Shown here: positions 8,440 through 14,645 of the stretch, piece by piece | Layout: every line of letters starts with the position of its first letter | How positions within the stretch are numbered: position 1 is the first letter of the stretch | Virus record (IMG/VR): IMGVR_UViG_3300020436_002698 | Coordinates: 1-22,456 of that record | Source of the DNA: a virus | Strand: one strand, 5' to 3' | Length of the DNA: 22,456 nt | Translations under genes and position numbers: made by a program | Notes under the pieces: generated by a model | Database searches by the model: none | What the model was told of the DNA's origin: nothing | The model's input: the letters and a program-made list of their open reading frames with translations, nothing else

Positions 8440-9190
8440 ATATTTTAAAATAGTATTATTTCATCTATTTTTTTTTATAGTTTTAGTTAAGTATGTACCA
8501 TTAATGTTATTATTACTTGGTTTTATATGGAGTACTATTGTTTGGATTAGTTTTGATATATCTTTTCATAGAATGTGGTCGCACAAATCGTTAAGTTGTC
8601 CAAAATATATGGAATGGATTTTTAGTTTCATAAATGTTTTTACTGGTATGAAAAGTGCTATTGACTTTTGTGGTCCACATATTTGGCACCACAAATATTC
8701 AGATACAAAAAAAGATACTAATTGGCCAGAAGGCATGCCAATTTGGAAAATAATTGTTCAACATAAAAGCGTATATTATAATGTTAATAAAACAGAAATG
8801 CTTAAAATGTGTAAACATTTATTAAAAAATGATACTGTCAAATTCTTTCATAGATATTTTTATTTCATATTTCTTGCATTACATATAGTATTAGTTTTTA
8901 TAAATCCCATACTAATCATTCCAATTATTTCTATACCTGTACTATTTGCATATATGATTATTATTCCTGGAGGTGCTCTACTTCAACATACATGGGGTGA
9001 AAAAATTTACACAGATAAATCCTCAAATAATAAATTACTTTCATTTATCAGTTTAGGATTTTTATGTCAACATAGCAATCATCACAAACATCCTTATAGT
9101 TATACATTTGACACTGATGGTGATGCATTTGATTTAATTGGAGTCATAATAAAAAAAATGAATGACTATAAACTTGTCACTATTAAATGA
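8396..9190 (+). CDS. Membrane fatty-acid desaturase, copy B
   Basis: This 264-residue membrane desaturase has three histidine boxes: H58-x4-H63 (HRMWSH), H95-x2-HH (HIWHH, residues 95-99) and H226-x2-HH (HSNHH, residues 226-230). Hydrophobic segments at about residues 15-56 and 150-195 give the usual two hairpins that place the di-iron centre on the cytoplasmic face. It is clearly different from the desaturase at 5399-6154 outside the boxes, so the two probably act on different acyl positions or lipids. AAAAGGA upstream supports the start; ATG 8396 or the adjacent ATG 8399 are both possible. The stop overlaps the next oxygenase by 4 bases. Confidence 0.88.
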   Translation: MMNIKLISNLIPFTEYFKIVLFHLFFFIVLVKYVPLMLLLLGFIWSTIVWISFDISFHRMWSHKSLSCPKYMEWIFSFINVFTGMKSAIDFCGPHIWHHKYSDTKKDTNWPEGMPIWKIIVQHKSVYYNVNKTEMLKMCKHLLKNDTVKFFHRYFYFIFLALHIVLVFINPILIIPIISIPVLFAYMIIIPGGALLQHTWGEKIYTDKSSNNKLLSFISLGFLCQHSNHHKHPYSYTFDTDGDAFDLIGVIIKKMNDYKLVTIK

Positions 9191-9651
9191 ATATCATAAA
9201 ATTTGACACAAATATTGATGTTATAGCATTAAAAAATGAATGGGAAAAAGTTAAAGTAAATGCTAAATCATATGATGATGTGAGAGGTAAAAGAAATGAT
9301 TGGAAAATTGTGAGACATGAATTTGATTATTCAAAAAAACTATGTAATTTTTTTAATGTAAATGGAAGACCAAGATTTTATATTTTAGATCCTTATGCAA
9401 TTTTACCTCAACATACAGATCTTGAAACTAAATGTTCTTTAAATTTTATTATTAATGATAATTATGCACCTGTTATGTTTGGAAAAAAAGAATATAATTA
9501 CAAATATGCATTATTAAATGTATCAGAAGAACATGGTGTAATTAACAATGATAAAGAAAGATTATTGTTTAAGATATCTATTTTTGATGAAAAATTTGAT
9601 CAAGTAAAAATAAAATTAATGAACAATAAAAAAATTAAAATAATTAATTAA
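9187..9651 (+). CDS. Small 2-oxoglutarate/Fe(II) oxygenase-like protein (copy D)
   Basis: This 154-residue protein looks like a minimal oxygenase core. HxD is at H76-T-D78 (PQHTDLETK), the probable distal histidine is H116 (EEHGVIN), and R125 (KERLLFKISI) is in the position of the 2-oxoglutarate-binding arginine. The strand order and a tail rich in Lys and Ile fit a truncated or minimal jelly-roll fold. It overlaps the desaturase by 4 bases and is the last gene of the plus-strand cluster; the next gene, 14 bases on, is convergent. It could serve as a partner for the desaturase, but this is only context. Confidence 0.7.
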   Translation: MNIIKFDTNIDVIALKNEWEKVKVNAKSYDDVRGKRNDWKIVRHEFDYSKKLCNFFNVNGRPRFYILDPYAILPQHTDLETKCSLNFIINDNYAPVMFGKKEYNYKYALLNVSEEHGVINNDKERLLFKISIFDEKFDQVKIKLMNNKKIKIIN

Positions 9652-9665
9652 TACTTCATCTTTTT

Positions 9666-10175
9666 TCATAAAACTTCTGACCATGAAAAATATTGATCAA
9701 GTAATTCTTGATAATCACCAATGATATATTTTGTGGGAGATCTATATTTTTTACTTGCTAAACCATAATTGTTAATTATTGTTACCATATTAGATTCATA
9801 GTTATGAGGATCAATTGATGATAACACTTCTTCAATTTTATTAATTCTTGCGCAATCACGAATATCAAAAGTTGCTGAATCATTTTCATTTTTAAAAGTC
9901 AGTGTGACTAGTGCATCAAAATTTTTATTCATTATTTCAATTTTTTTTGTCATTCTATCAGAATCTATCCATTCTTTTTCAATTTTATTTTGAGCTTTTA
10001 GAAATGAATTATCTTCTTCAGTTTTCCAAAAATATTTAAAAAAATCTTCTCCACTAGTGTAAGGACCATTACCAGGCATTGATGGGTCATATTTATCAGA
10101 TAATCCCCTAGATACCATATCATTTTTAAATTGATGTTCATGATATGTGAATTTTAATTTTTTTATTGATGTCAT
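9666..10175 (-). CDS. Unidentified protein, 169 aa
   Basis: I do not recognise this 169-residue, mostly acidic/polar protein. It has no membrane segment or signal peptide. It contains a Gly/Pro-containing segment near residues 28-45 (SMPGNGPYTSGEDFF) and a Lys/Glu-rich helix-like middle. The start at 10175 is well supported: AAGGAA lies a few bases upstream, and a perfect TATAAATA late-promoter octamer lies 23 bases upstream on the same strand. It is transcribed in the same direction as the upstream epimerase gene, 36 bases away, and convergently with the oxygenase at 9187-9651. The dedicated late promoter suggests a late, possibly virion-related or assembly-related role. Confidence 0.75.
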   Translation of the reverse strand: MTSIKKLKFTYHEHQFKNDMVSRGLSDKYDPSMPGNGPYTSGEDFFKYFWKTEEDNSFLKAQNKIEKEWIDSDRMTKKIEIMNKNFDALVTLTFKNENDSATFDIRDCARINKIEEVLSSIDPHNYESNMVTIINNYGLASKKYRSPTKYIIGDYQELLDQYFSWSEVL

Positions 10176-10198
10176 ATGTTCCTTAGATGTTACTCTAT

Positions 10199-10206
10199 TA
10201 TTTATA
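10199..10206 (-). promoter_or_regulatory. T4-type late promoter octamer TATAAATA
   Basis: Read on the minus strand, this is a perfect match to the T4 late-promoter element TATAAATA, which is recognised by the phage sigma factor gp55 together with the gp45 clamp. It lies in the 36-base gap between two minus-strand genes, 23 bases before the ATG at 10175, leaving room for a short leader with the AAGGAA ribosome site. In such AT-rich DNA chance matches are common, but intergenic position and spacing favour function. Confidence 0.65.
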
Positions 10207-10211
10207 TAAAA

Positions 10212-10880
10212 TTACCATCCTAATTCTTTCATCTTAGTAGGGTCTGCACAAGTAATTGTAGATTCACCAGTAACTTCTTTTGTCGGTAGCTCTTTATCAT
10301 ATCCTATTTTTTTTAAAAATGCTTGATTGGTGATTGGTCTTCCATGACCCACTTCATAGGTTTCACCACCAATTCCTTTTTCAATTAGTATTTTTATTGC
10401 TCTACATACATCATATACGTGAGTAAAATCCCTTTTATGATTAGTTATATAGTTTAATTGATTATTCATTGCTAAACCATATAACATATCAGTTCTATAG
10501 TTTTGTTCACCCCAAACAGTAAAAAACCTCATAATTATCACATTGTCTGGTGCTATGAGTTCACAAGCATATTTTGACATTGAGTATGGACTTTGTAATT
10601 CATGAACAGATGATGTAGAAGCAAATAGTATTTTTGTATCTTTATAATGATCAAATATTCTTTTTGTTATTTTGACATTATTGTTAAAATATGCTTTAGG
10701 ATTTTTATGAGATGATCTTACACCAGTTGATGCCGCAAGATGTATTACACAGTCAACGGGGGGTAATACTGAGGTAAGTACGTCATTGGGATAATCAATC
10801 CCATAAATATTATAATTATTTAAGTAATTTACAAGATTTGATCCTATAAACCCTTTGTCACCAGTGATTAAAACTTCCAT
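10212..10880 (-). CDS. NAD-dependent nucleotide-sugar epimerase/dehydratase (compact SDR)
   Basis: This 222-residue extended-SDR protein has the N-terminal NAD-binding motif GDKGFIG (around residues 7-13), an HLAA motif near residues 47-50, a Ser-rich STSS stretch and the catalytic YSMSK (Tyr-x3-Lys). RFFTVWG and DFTHVYDV follow, the usual substrate-pocket motifs of the UDP-glucuronate/UDP-galactose 4-epimerase branch. It is about 100 residues shorter than cellular homologues, with the C-terminal sugar-binding domain reduced. It probably acts on a nucleotide sugar for surface glycan or phage glycosylation. It is on the minus strand, divergent from the gp13 gene, sharing a 57-base intergenic region. 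Confidence 0.88.
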   Translation of the reverse strand: MEVLITGDKGFIGSNLVNYLNNYNIYGIDYPNDVLTSVLPPVDCVIHLAASTGVRSSHKNPKAYFNNNVKITKRIFDHYKDTKILFASTSSVHELQSPYSMSKYACELIAPDNVIIMRFFTVWGEQNYRTDMLYGLAMNNQLNYITNHKRDFTHVYDVCRAIKILIEKGIGGETYEVGHGRPITNQAFLKKIGYDKELPTKEVTGESTITCADPTKMKELGW

Positions 10881-10891
10881 ATCCTCACCTT

Positions 10892-10899
10892 ACTAAATA
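10892..10899 (+). promoter_or_regulatory. Possible late-type promoter (ACTAAATA) ahead of the neck genes
   Basis: ACTAAATA matches the T4 late octamer TATAAATA at 6 of 8 positions and is the only such element in the 57-base divergent intergenic region. It lies 38 bases before the gp13 ATG at 10938. The structural genes need a late promoter somewhere upstream, and the minus-strand island prevents read-through from region 1. The match is imperfect, so confidence is modest. Confidence 0.4.
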
Positions 10900-10920
10900 G
10901 TTAATGTAATATATATTAAC
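10900..10920. repeat. Imperfect inverted repeat in divergent intergenic region
   Basis: The arms GTTAAT (10900-10905) and ATTAAC (10915-10920) are perfect inverted repeats around an AT-only 9-base centre. It sits between the divergent epimerase and gp13 genes, just downstream of the possible late element. It could be a protein-binding site or simply a consequence of AT-richness; too short and AT-rich to act as a terminator. Confidence 0.25.
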
Positions 10921-10937
10921 GCAGTTATAGGAATATT

Positions 10938-11684
10938 ATGTCAGCAACTCAACCAGCTTCAAGAGCAGAATTAAAAGAATATTGCTTGAGAGCATTAGGA
11001 AAACCAGTAGTACAAATTAATGTTGAAGATGATCAATTAGAAGACAGAATACAAGAAAGTCTTCAAATGTATCAAGAGTATCATATTGATGCAACATTAA
11101 AAACTTATTTAAAACATCAAGTTACTCAAACAGATATTGATAATGAATATATCACATTGTCAGAGGCTGTTATTGGTGTTATAAGAGTTTTTCCATTAGA
11201 CGGTGGATCAACTAAAAATATGTTTGATGTTAGATATCAATTGCGTTTGAATGATATGTATAACTTAACAAATACTTCAGTCATTTCATATTATCAAGTA
11301 AAACAACATTTAGGAATTCTTGAAGAATTGTTTAGTGGCAAACCAGGAATGAGGTTTTCTAGACATCAAGACAGATTATATGTAGATGTTGATTGGTCTG
11401 CAGATTTTGCGGTTGATCAATATTTAGTTGCTGAAGTTATGCAGATTGTAGAACCAACAACTTATACGGATGTATTTAATGATATGTGGTTAAAAAAATA
11501 CACTACAGAGTTGTTTAGACAACAATGGGGATATAATTTAATTAAGTATCAAGGAGTGCAGTTACCAGGAGGTGTTTCATTAGATGGAAGAACAATCTTG
11601 GATGAAGCTAAAACTAATCTAGAAAGATTGACAGAGGAATTAGAAAACAAATATCAATATCCAGTCGATTTCGCAGTAGGATAA
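10938..11684 (+). CDS. 13: T4 gp13-like neck protein (head completion)
   Basis: This 248-residue protein is recognised as the T4-type gp13 neck/head-completion protein: an N-terminal helix-rich segment (RAELKEYCLRALGKPV), the EDRIQESLQMYQEYH helix around residues 35-50, and the conserved C-terminal region (FRQQWGYNLIKYQGV, then LPGGVSLDGR and an ELENKYQYPVDF tail). It is shorter than T4 gp13 (309 residues), as in marine T4-like phages. gp13 joins gp14 to close the DNA-filled head and provide the tail-docking site. TAGGAA precedes the ATG. It heads the plus-strand structural block in the order gp13-gp14-gp15-gp16. Confidence 0.92.
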   Translation: MSATQPASRAELKEYCLRALGKPVVQINVEDDQLEDRIQESLQMYQEYHIDATLKTYLKHQVTQTDIDNEYITLSEAVIGVIRVFPLDGGSTKNMFDVRYQLRLNDMYNLTNTSVISYYQVKQHLGILEELFSGKPGMRFSRHQDRLYVDVDWSADFAVDQYLVAEVMQIVEPTTYTDVFNDMWLKKYTTELFRQQWGYNLIKYQGVQLPGGVSLDGRTILDEAKTNLERLTEELENKYQYPVDFAVG

Positions 11685-11685
11685 A

Positions 11686-12528
11686 ATGGCAGTATCTACA
11701 TATTTTCAACAAACAGATTTTAAACCAGAACAAGAATTATTAAATGATTTGGTAGAAGAAACAATTCAGATTCATGGTTTGGATGTGAGTTATATGCCAA
11801 GAACTTTAATAGCAACTGATAATTTGTATAGTGAAGATGTTGCTTCAAAATTTACAAAAGCATATTCAATAGAAATGTATGTTGAATCTGTAGATGGTTT
11901 TGGGGGAGAAGGTGATATTATTGGTCAATTTGGAATTGAAGTAAGAGATCAATTAAGTTTAGTTGTTTCACAAAGAAGATGGGATGATATGGATATCCCA
12001 GATAGAGTAAGACCATTTGAAGGTGATTTAATTTATTTTCCATTAAATGATAAATTATTTGAGATAAGATTTGTTGAACATGAAAAGATTTTTTATCAAT
12101 TAGGAAATTTACCATTGTATGGATTAACTTGTGAATTGTTTGAATATAGTCATGAAGATATTGATACTGGTATTGCAGAAATTGATGATATAGAAAAAGA
12201 TTATGGTTATGGTATGGATCTTGTTTTTGCGTCAGGTTCTGGAAATTTTGAAATTGATGAAACTGTTACAAATGGAACTGCCACTGCAAAAGTAACATCA
12301 TGGGATTACACAAATAAAACATTAAGAGTTGGAAACATAGTAGGTACAATAACATCAGCTTCAGCAGTCGTTGGTGGTACTAGTGGTGCTTCTTGGAACA
12401 TGACAGCAACACCAAATACTCAAGTGTTTACAACTGATACTTATGCTAATAATTATGGTATACAAACTGAAAGTGATTCTATTTTTGATTTTACAGATAA
12501 AGATCCATTTTCTGAAGGGCAATATTAA
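11686..12528 (+). CDS. 14: T4 gp14-like neck protein with inserted beta-rich domain
   Basis: This 280-residue protein is the T4 gp14-type neck protein that works with gp13 at the head-tail junction. The N-terminal part (TYFQQTDFKPEQELLNDLVEE) and the middle (VSQRRWDD, RPFEGDLIYFP, LTCELFEYS, around residues 94-155) are typical, as is the terminal DPFSEG. Between about residues 185 and 240 lies a Gly/Thr-rich segment with short beta-strand repeats (GTATAKVTSWD, LRVGNIVGT, GTSGASW) that is not part of T4 gp14. Such segments recur in structural proteins of marine T4-like phages and may be surface-exposed. It starts 1 base after the gp13 stop and overlaps gp15 by 3 bases. Confidence 0.9.
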   Translation: MAVSTYFQQTDFKPEQELLNDLVEETIQIHGLDVSYMPRTLIATDNLYSEDVASKFTKAYSIEMYVESVDGFGGEGDIIGQFGIEVRDQLSLVVSQRRWDDMDIPDRVRPFEGDLIYFPLNDKLFEIRFVEHEKIFYQLGNLPLYGLTCELFEYSHEDIDTGIAEIDDIEKDYGYGMDLVFASGSGNFEIDETVTNGTATAKVTSWDYTNKTLRVGNIVGTITSASAVVGGTSGASWNMTATPNTQVFTTDTYANNYGIQTESDSIFDFTDKDPFSEGQY

Positions 12529-13415
12529 TGTTTGGAACTTCAACATATCATCAAACTCTTAGAAAAATGGTGATTGCTTTTGGATCACTTTTTAATGATA
12601 TCAATATAAAAAGAACTAATACATCTGGTGTAGTTATAGAAACACTTAAAATACCAGTAGCCTACGGTCCTAAACAAAAATTTATGGTTAGGATAGCAAA
12701 TCCAAGTTTTAAAGGACCAGCAATAGTATTACCTAGAATTGGTTTTATGATGAGTCAAATAATGTATGATGGTACAAGAAAATTAAAAACAACTGGTAAA
12801 AATTATTCATCAATATCTGGAACTGGTAGAACTCAATATAATCCAGTTCCTTATAATTTTATATTTGATTTAGCTATATTAGCAAAAAACGCAGAAGATG
12901 CTGCACAAATAGTAGAACAAATTTTACCAAATTTTACACCAGAATTTACAGTTACAATAAAAACAGTTCCTGAAATGGATGTAAAAGTTGATTGTCCAAT
13001 AATTTTAAATTCTGTTAATTACATTGATTCATATGATGGTGATTTTGAAACAAGGAGAGCAATTTCATGGGACATGCAATTTACTATGAAAGGATTTGTT
13101 TATCCTGAATTATCAACAACTGGTAAATTAATTAAAGATATTAGAGTTGATATTAATATTCCATCTAATTCAATTGAACAAACAATAGGTAATTTTGATA
13201 AAATAATATTAGAGGATAGTACTGATTTTACTATAAATAGTTTATTACAACAAAATGGAACAGATGCACTTTATCTTGAGTCTTCTGATGAAGGATTATT
13301 AGATCTTTCAAACACTGAATCTGTAGGTATAAAGCCAAATCCATTAGATTCAGAACCAGATGATGATTTTGGTTTTAGTGTATCAATTGATGGGACGGAG
13401 ACAGGATGGACATAA
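12528..13415 (+). CDS. 15: T4 gp15-like proximal tail sheath stabiliser / tail terminator
   Basis: This 295-residue protein is the T4 gp15-type tail completion and sheath-stabilising protein, which caps the finished tail and attaches it to the neck. Recognisable parts are the N-terminal FGTSTYHQTLRKMVIAFGSLF, the following IPVAYGPKQKF, the LPRIGFMM segment and YNPVPYNFIFDL. The C-terminal 60 residues are acidic and low in predicted structure (SSDEGLLDLS, EPDDDFGF). The length is close to T4 gp15 (272). The gene order gp14-gp15-gp16 is as in other T4-like phages. Its stop overlaps the gp16 start by 10 bases. Confidence 0.92.
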   Translation: MFGTSTYHQTLRKMVIAFGSLFNDINIKRTNTSGVVIETLKIPVAYGPKQKFMVRIANPSFKGPAIVLPRIGFMMSQIMYDGTRKLKTTGKNYSSISGTGRTQYNPVPYNFIFDLAILAKNAEDAAQIVEQILPNFTPEFTVTIKTVPEMDVKVDCPIILNSVNYIDSYDGDFETRRAISWDMQFTMKGFVYPELSTTGKLIKDIRVDINIPSNSIEQTIGNFDKIILEDSTDFTINSLLQQNGTDALYLESSDEGLLDLSNTESVGIKPNPLDSEPDDDFGFSVSIDGTETGWT

Positions 13416-13816
13416 AAGAAATGGTTGAAAATGTTTTAGTGGATGATCCTGTAAAAACAGTCACTAAAAATGAAAACAGATTAGAGGTGATATCTAATGA
13501 TGATGATATCAAAACAGATTATAATTATGCTAGAGAAAATTATTATAATCTTATGGAGAAGGGATATGATGCCCTTGATGAGTTATTGGAAATAGCAAAA
13601 TCATCAGAACACGCGAGACATTTTGAAGTAGCTTCACAGTTAATAAAAAACCTTGGTGATACCAATGAAAAATTACTAAAACTTCAACAAACAAAAAAGG
13701 AGTTGACAAAAGAAAAAACTAATACAGGTCCAAACAATGTTAGCAATAATCTTTTTGTTGGTTCAACTTCAGAGTTGCTTAAAATGTTAAAAAATAATAA
13801 TAAAGGAGATGAGTAA
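13406..13816 (+). CDS. 16: T4 gp16-like small terminase subunit
   Basis: This 136-residue protein fits the small terminase subunit gp16: an acidic N-terminus, a central pair of long helices (YNLMEKGYDALDELLEIAKS and HFEVASQLIKNLGDTNEKLL, about residues 48-95) for oligomerisation, and a C-terminal segment SNNLFVGSTSELLKML that is characteristic of marine T4-like gp16. It regulates the large terminase gp17 and recognises the packaging start. It follows gp15 as in T4. Unlike T4, gp17 does not follow; accessory genes do. The TAA shares its last base with the next ATG (TAATG, 13814-13818). Confidence 0.88.
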   Translation: MDIKEMVENVLVDDPVKTVTKNENRLEVISNDDDIKTDYNYARENYYNLMEKGYDALDELLEIAKSSEHARHFEVASQLIKNLGDTNEKLLKLQQTKKELTKEKTNTGPNNVSNNLFVGSTSELLKMLKNNNKGDE

Positions 13817-14160
13817 TGGATGAAATATTTAACTCTATGAATCTTGTTATGATTGGCATCATATTATTTTCCTCATTTTGGATTTTTCTTTTTAATTATA
13901 GACAAGATCATAAAGAAAAATATAAAGGGAATATTCCACTCATAATATTTGATTTGTTAATTAATCTGGGAATGTCTGTCTCAGGTTTTCTATTAATATT
14001 GGTAGTGTTTAACAATGTGCCACAAGCACAAGCGTATGATTCCTACAAATATCCTGTGGGTTTCTTATTTGGTTTAACCTCAAATGTGAGTATCCCAATA
14101 GTATTAAAGTGGTTTTCACAACAAATAACAGCAAAATTATCTGAGGTGGGCAAAAAGTAA
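13816..14160 (+). CDS. Small integral membrane protein with three predicted TM segments
   Basis: This 114-residue hydrophobic protein has segments at about residues 8-28, 42-67 and 80-100 long enough to cross the membrane, with a basic loop (YRQDHKEKYKGN) after the first and a Lys-containing C-terminus. I do not recognise a family. Size and topology fit a holin or a membrane-channel subunit, but a clearer holin candidate is at 16987-17283. AAAGGAG at 13803-13809 is a good ribosome site, 6 bases before the ATG. It opens the envelope-directed block, just before the haem-c-like gene. Confidence 0.7.
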   Translation: MDEIFNSMNLVMIGIILFSSFWIFLFNYRQDHKEKYKGNIPLIIFDLLINLGMSVSGFLLILVVFNNVPQAQAYDSYKYPVGFLFGLTSNVSIPIVLKWFSQQITAKLSEVGKK

Positions 14161-14163
14161 ATA
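14156..14163 (+). promoter_or_regulatory. Possible late-type promoter element (AGTAAATA)
   Basis: AGTAAATA shares the last six bases of the T4 late octamer TATAAATA and ends 23 bases before the ATG at 14187, the same spacing as the perfect octamer at 10199-10206. It overlaps the stop codon of the 3-TM gene. The first two bases do not match, so it may be chance. Confidence 0.25.
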
Positions 14164-14186
14164 ATTAATTTGAATAAGGATTGTCG

Positions 14187-14645
14187 ATGGCTGAGCAAAA
14201 AAGAAAAGAGCCAGAAGGAGTTGGCCAAGAAGTAATAGAAGGAGGGGAAGTTAAATTTGAACCTGTCAAAAAAATAGAAGAAGATACTTTTGATGCGGTT
14301 AAAAGTCTTAAAACTTTTCTTTTTATAACAATAGGATTGTTGGTATACTTACTGTTTTTAGTAATACCTGGTATTGAAGAAAAAGTAGAGTGGATTGAAA
14401 AAGATCTTACTTCAGTTTTAGTAACTAGTGAAAGATATAAATCAGCAACTAGAGTGTTTGCAAAAGGAAATGAGTGTTCCACTTGTCACCTTGAACCAGA
14501 TTATTTAATTTCTGGACTTCAAGGTACTTACCCAAGTTTTGCTGATTTAAAAGCATTTATGACAATTGGGCATCAGAAATATTATACAATGGCAACACCA
14601 TTACCAGATGAAGAACTGATGAACATTTACAGGGTTCTAAAGTGA
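14187..14645 (+). CDS. Membrane-anchored protein with c-type cytochrome haem motif
   Basis: This 152-residue protein has a hydrophilic N-terminus (about 40 residues), one transmembrane helix at about 42-61 and a C-terminal domain predicted to face the periplasm. That domain contains CSTCH at residues 97-101, the CxxCH covalent haem-attachment motif. M135, in a YYTMATPLPDEEL context, is placed like the distal Met ligand of small class I cytochromes c, and an LMNIYRVL end resembles their C-terminal helix. It would need the host cytochrome-c maturation system and could pass electrons to or from the host respiratory chain. I chose ATG 14187 (AAGGA six bases upstream) over the in-frame TTG at 14181. 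Stop and next start overlap (TGATG). Confidence 0.78.
   Translation: MAEQKRKEPEGVGQEVIEGGEVKFEPVKKIEEDTFDAVKSLKTFLFITIGLLVYLLFLVIPGIEEKVEWIEKDLTSVLVTSERYKSATRVFAKGNECSTCHLEPDYLISGLQGTYPSFADLKAFMTIGHQKYYTMATPLPDEELMNIYRVLK

Noticed and set aside
9652-9665. Terminator between the convergent genes
   Set aside because: Only 14 bases, with a T-run just beyond, but I find no convincing GC-containing hairpin on either strand.
14181-14186. TTG start for the cytochrome-like gene
   Set aside because: It directly abuts the AAGGA ribosome site, leaving no spacing; ATG 14187 is six bases away and fits better.
14165-14482. Minus-strand open frame of 105 codons opposite the cytochrome-like gene
   Set aside because: The plus-strand frame has clear domain features and coupling to its neighbours; the opposite frame is low-complexity Ser/Thr/Leu and would overlap fully.
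14642-14644. GTG start for the substrate-binding protein
   Set aside because: ATG follows at once at 14645 and forms a TGATG overlap with the preceding stop.
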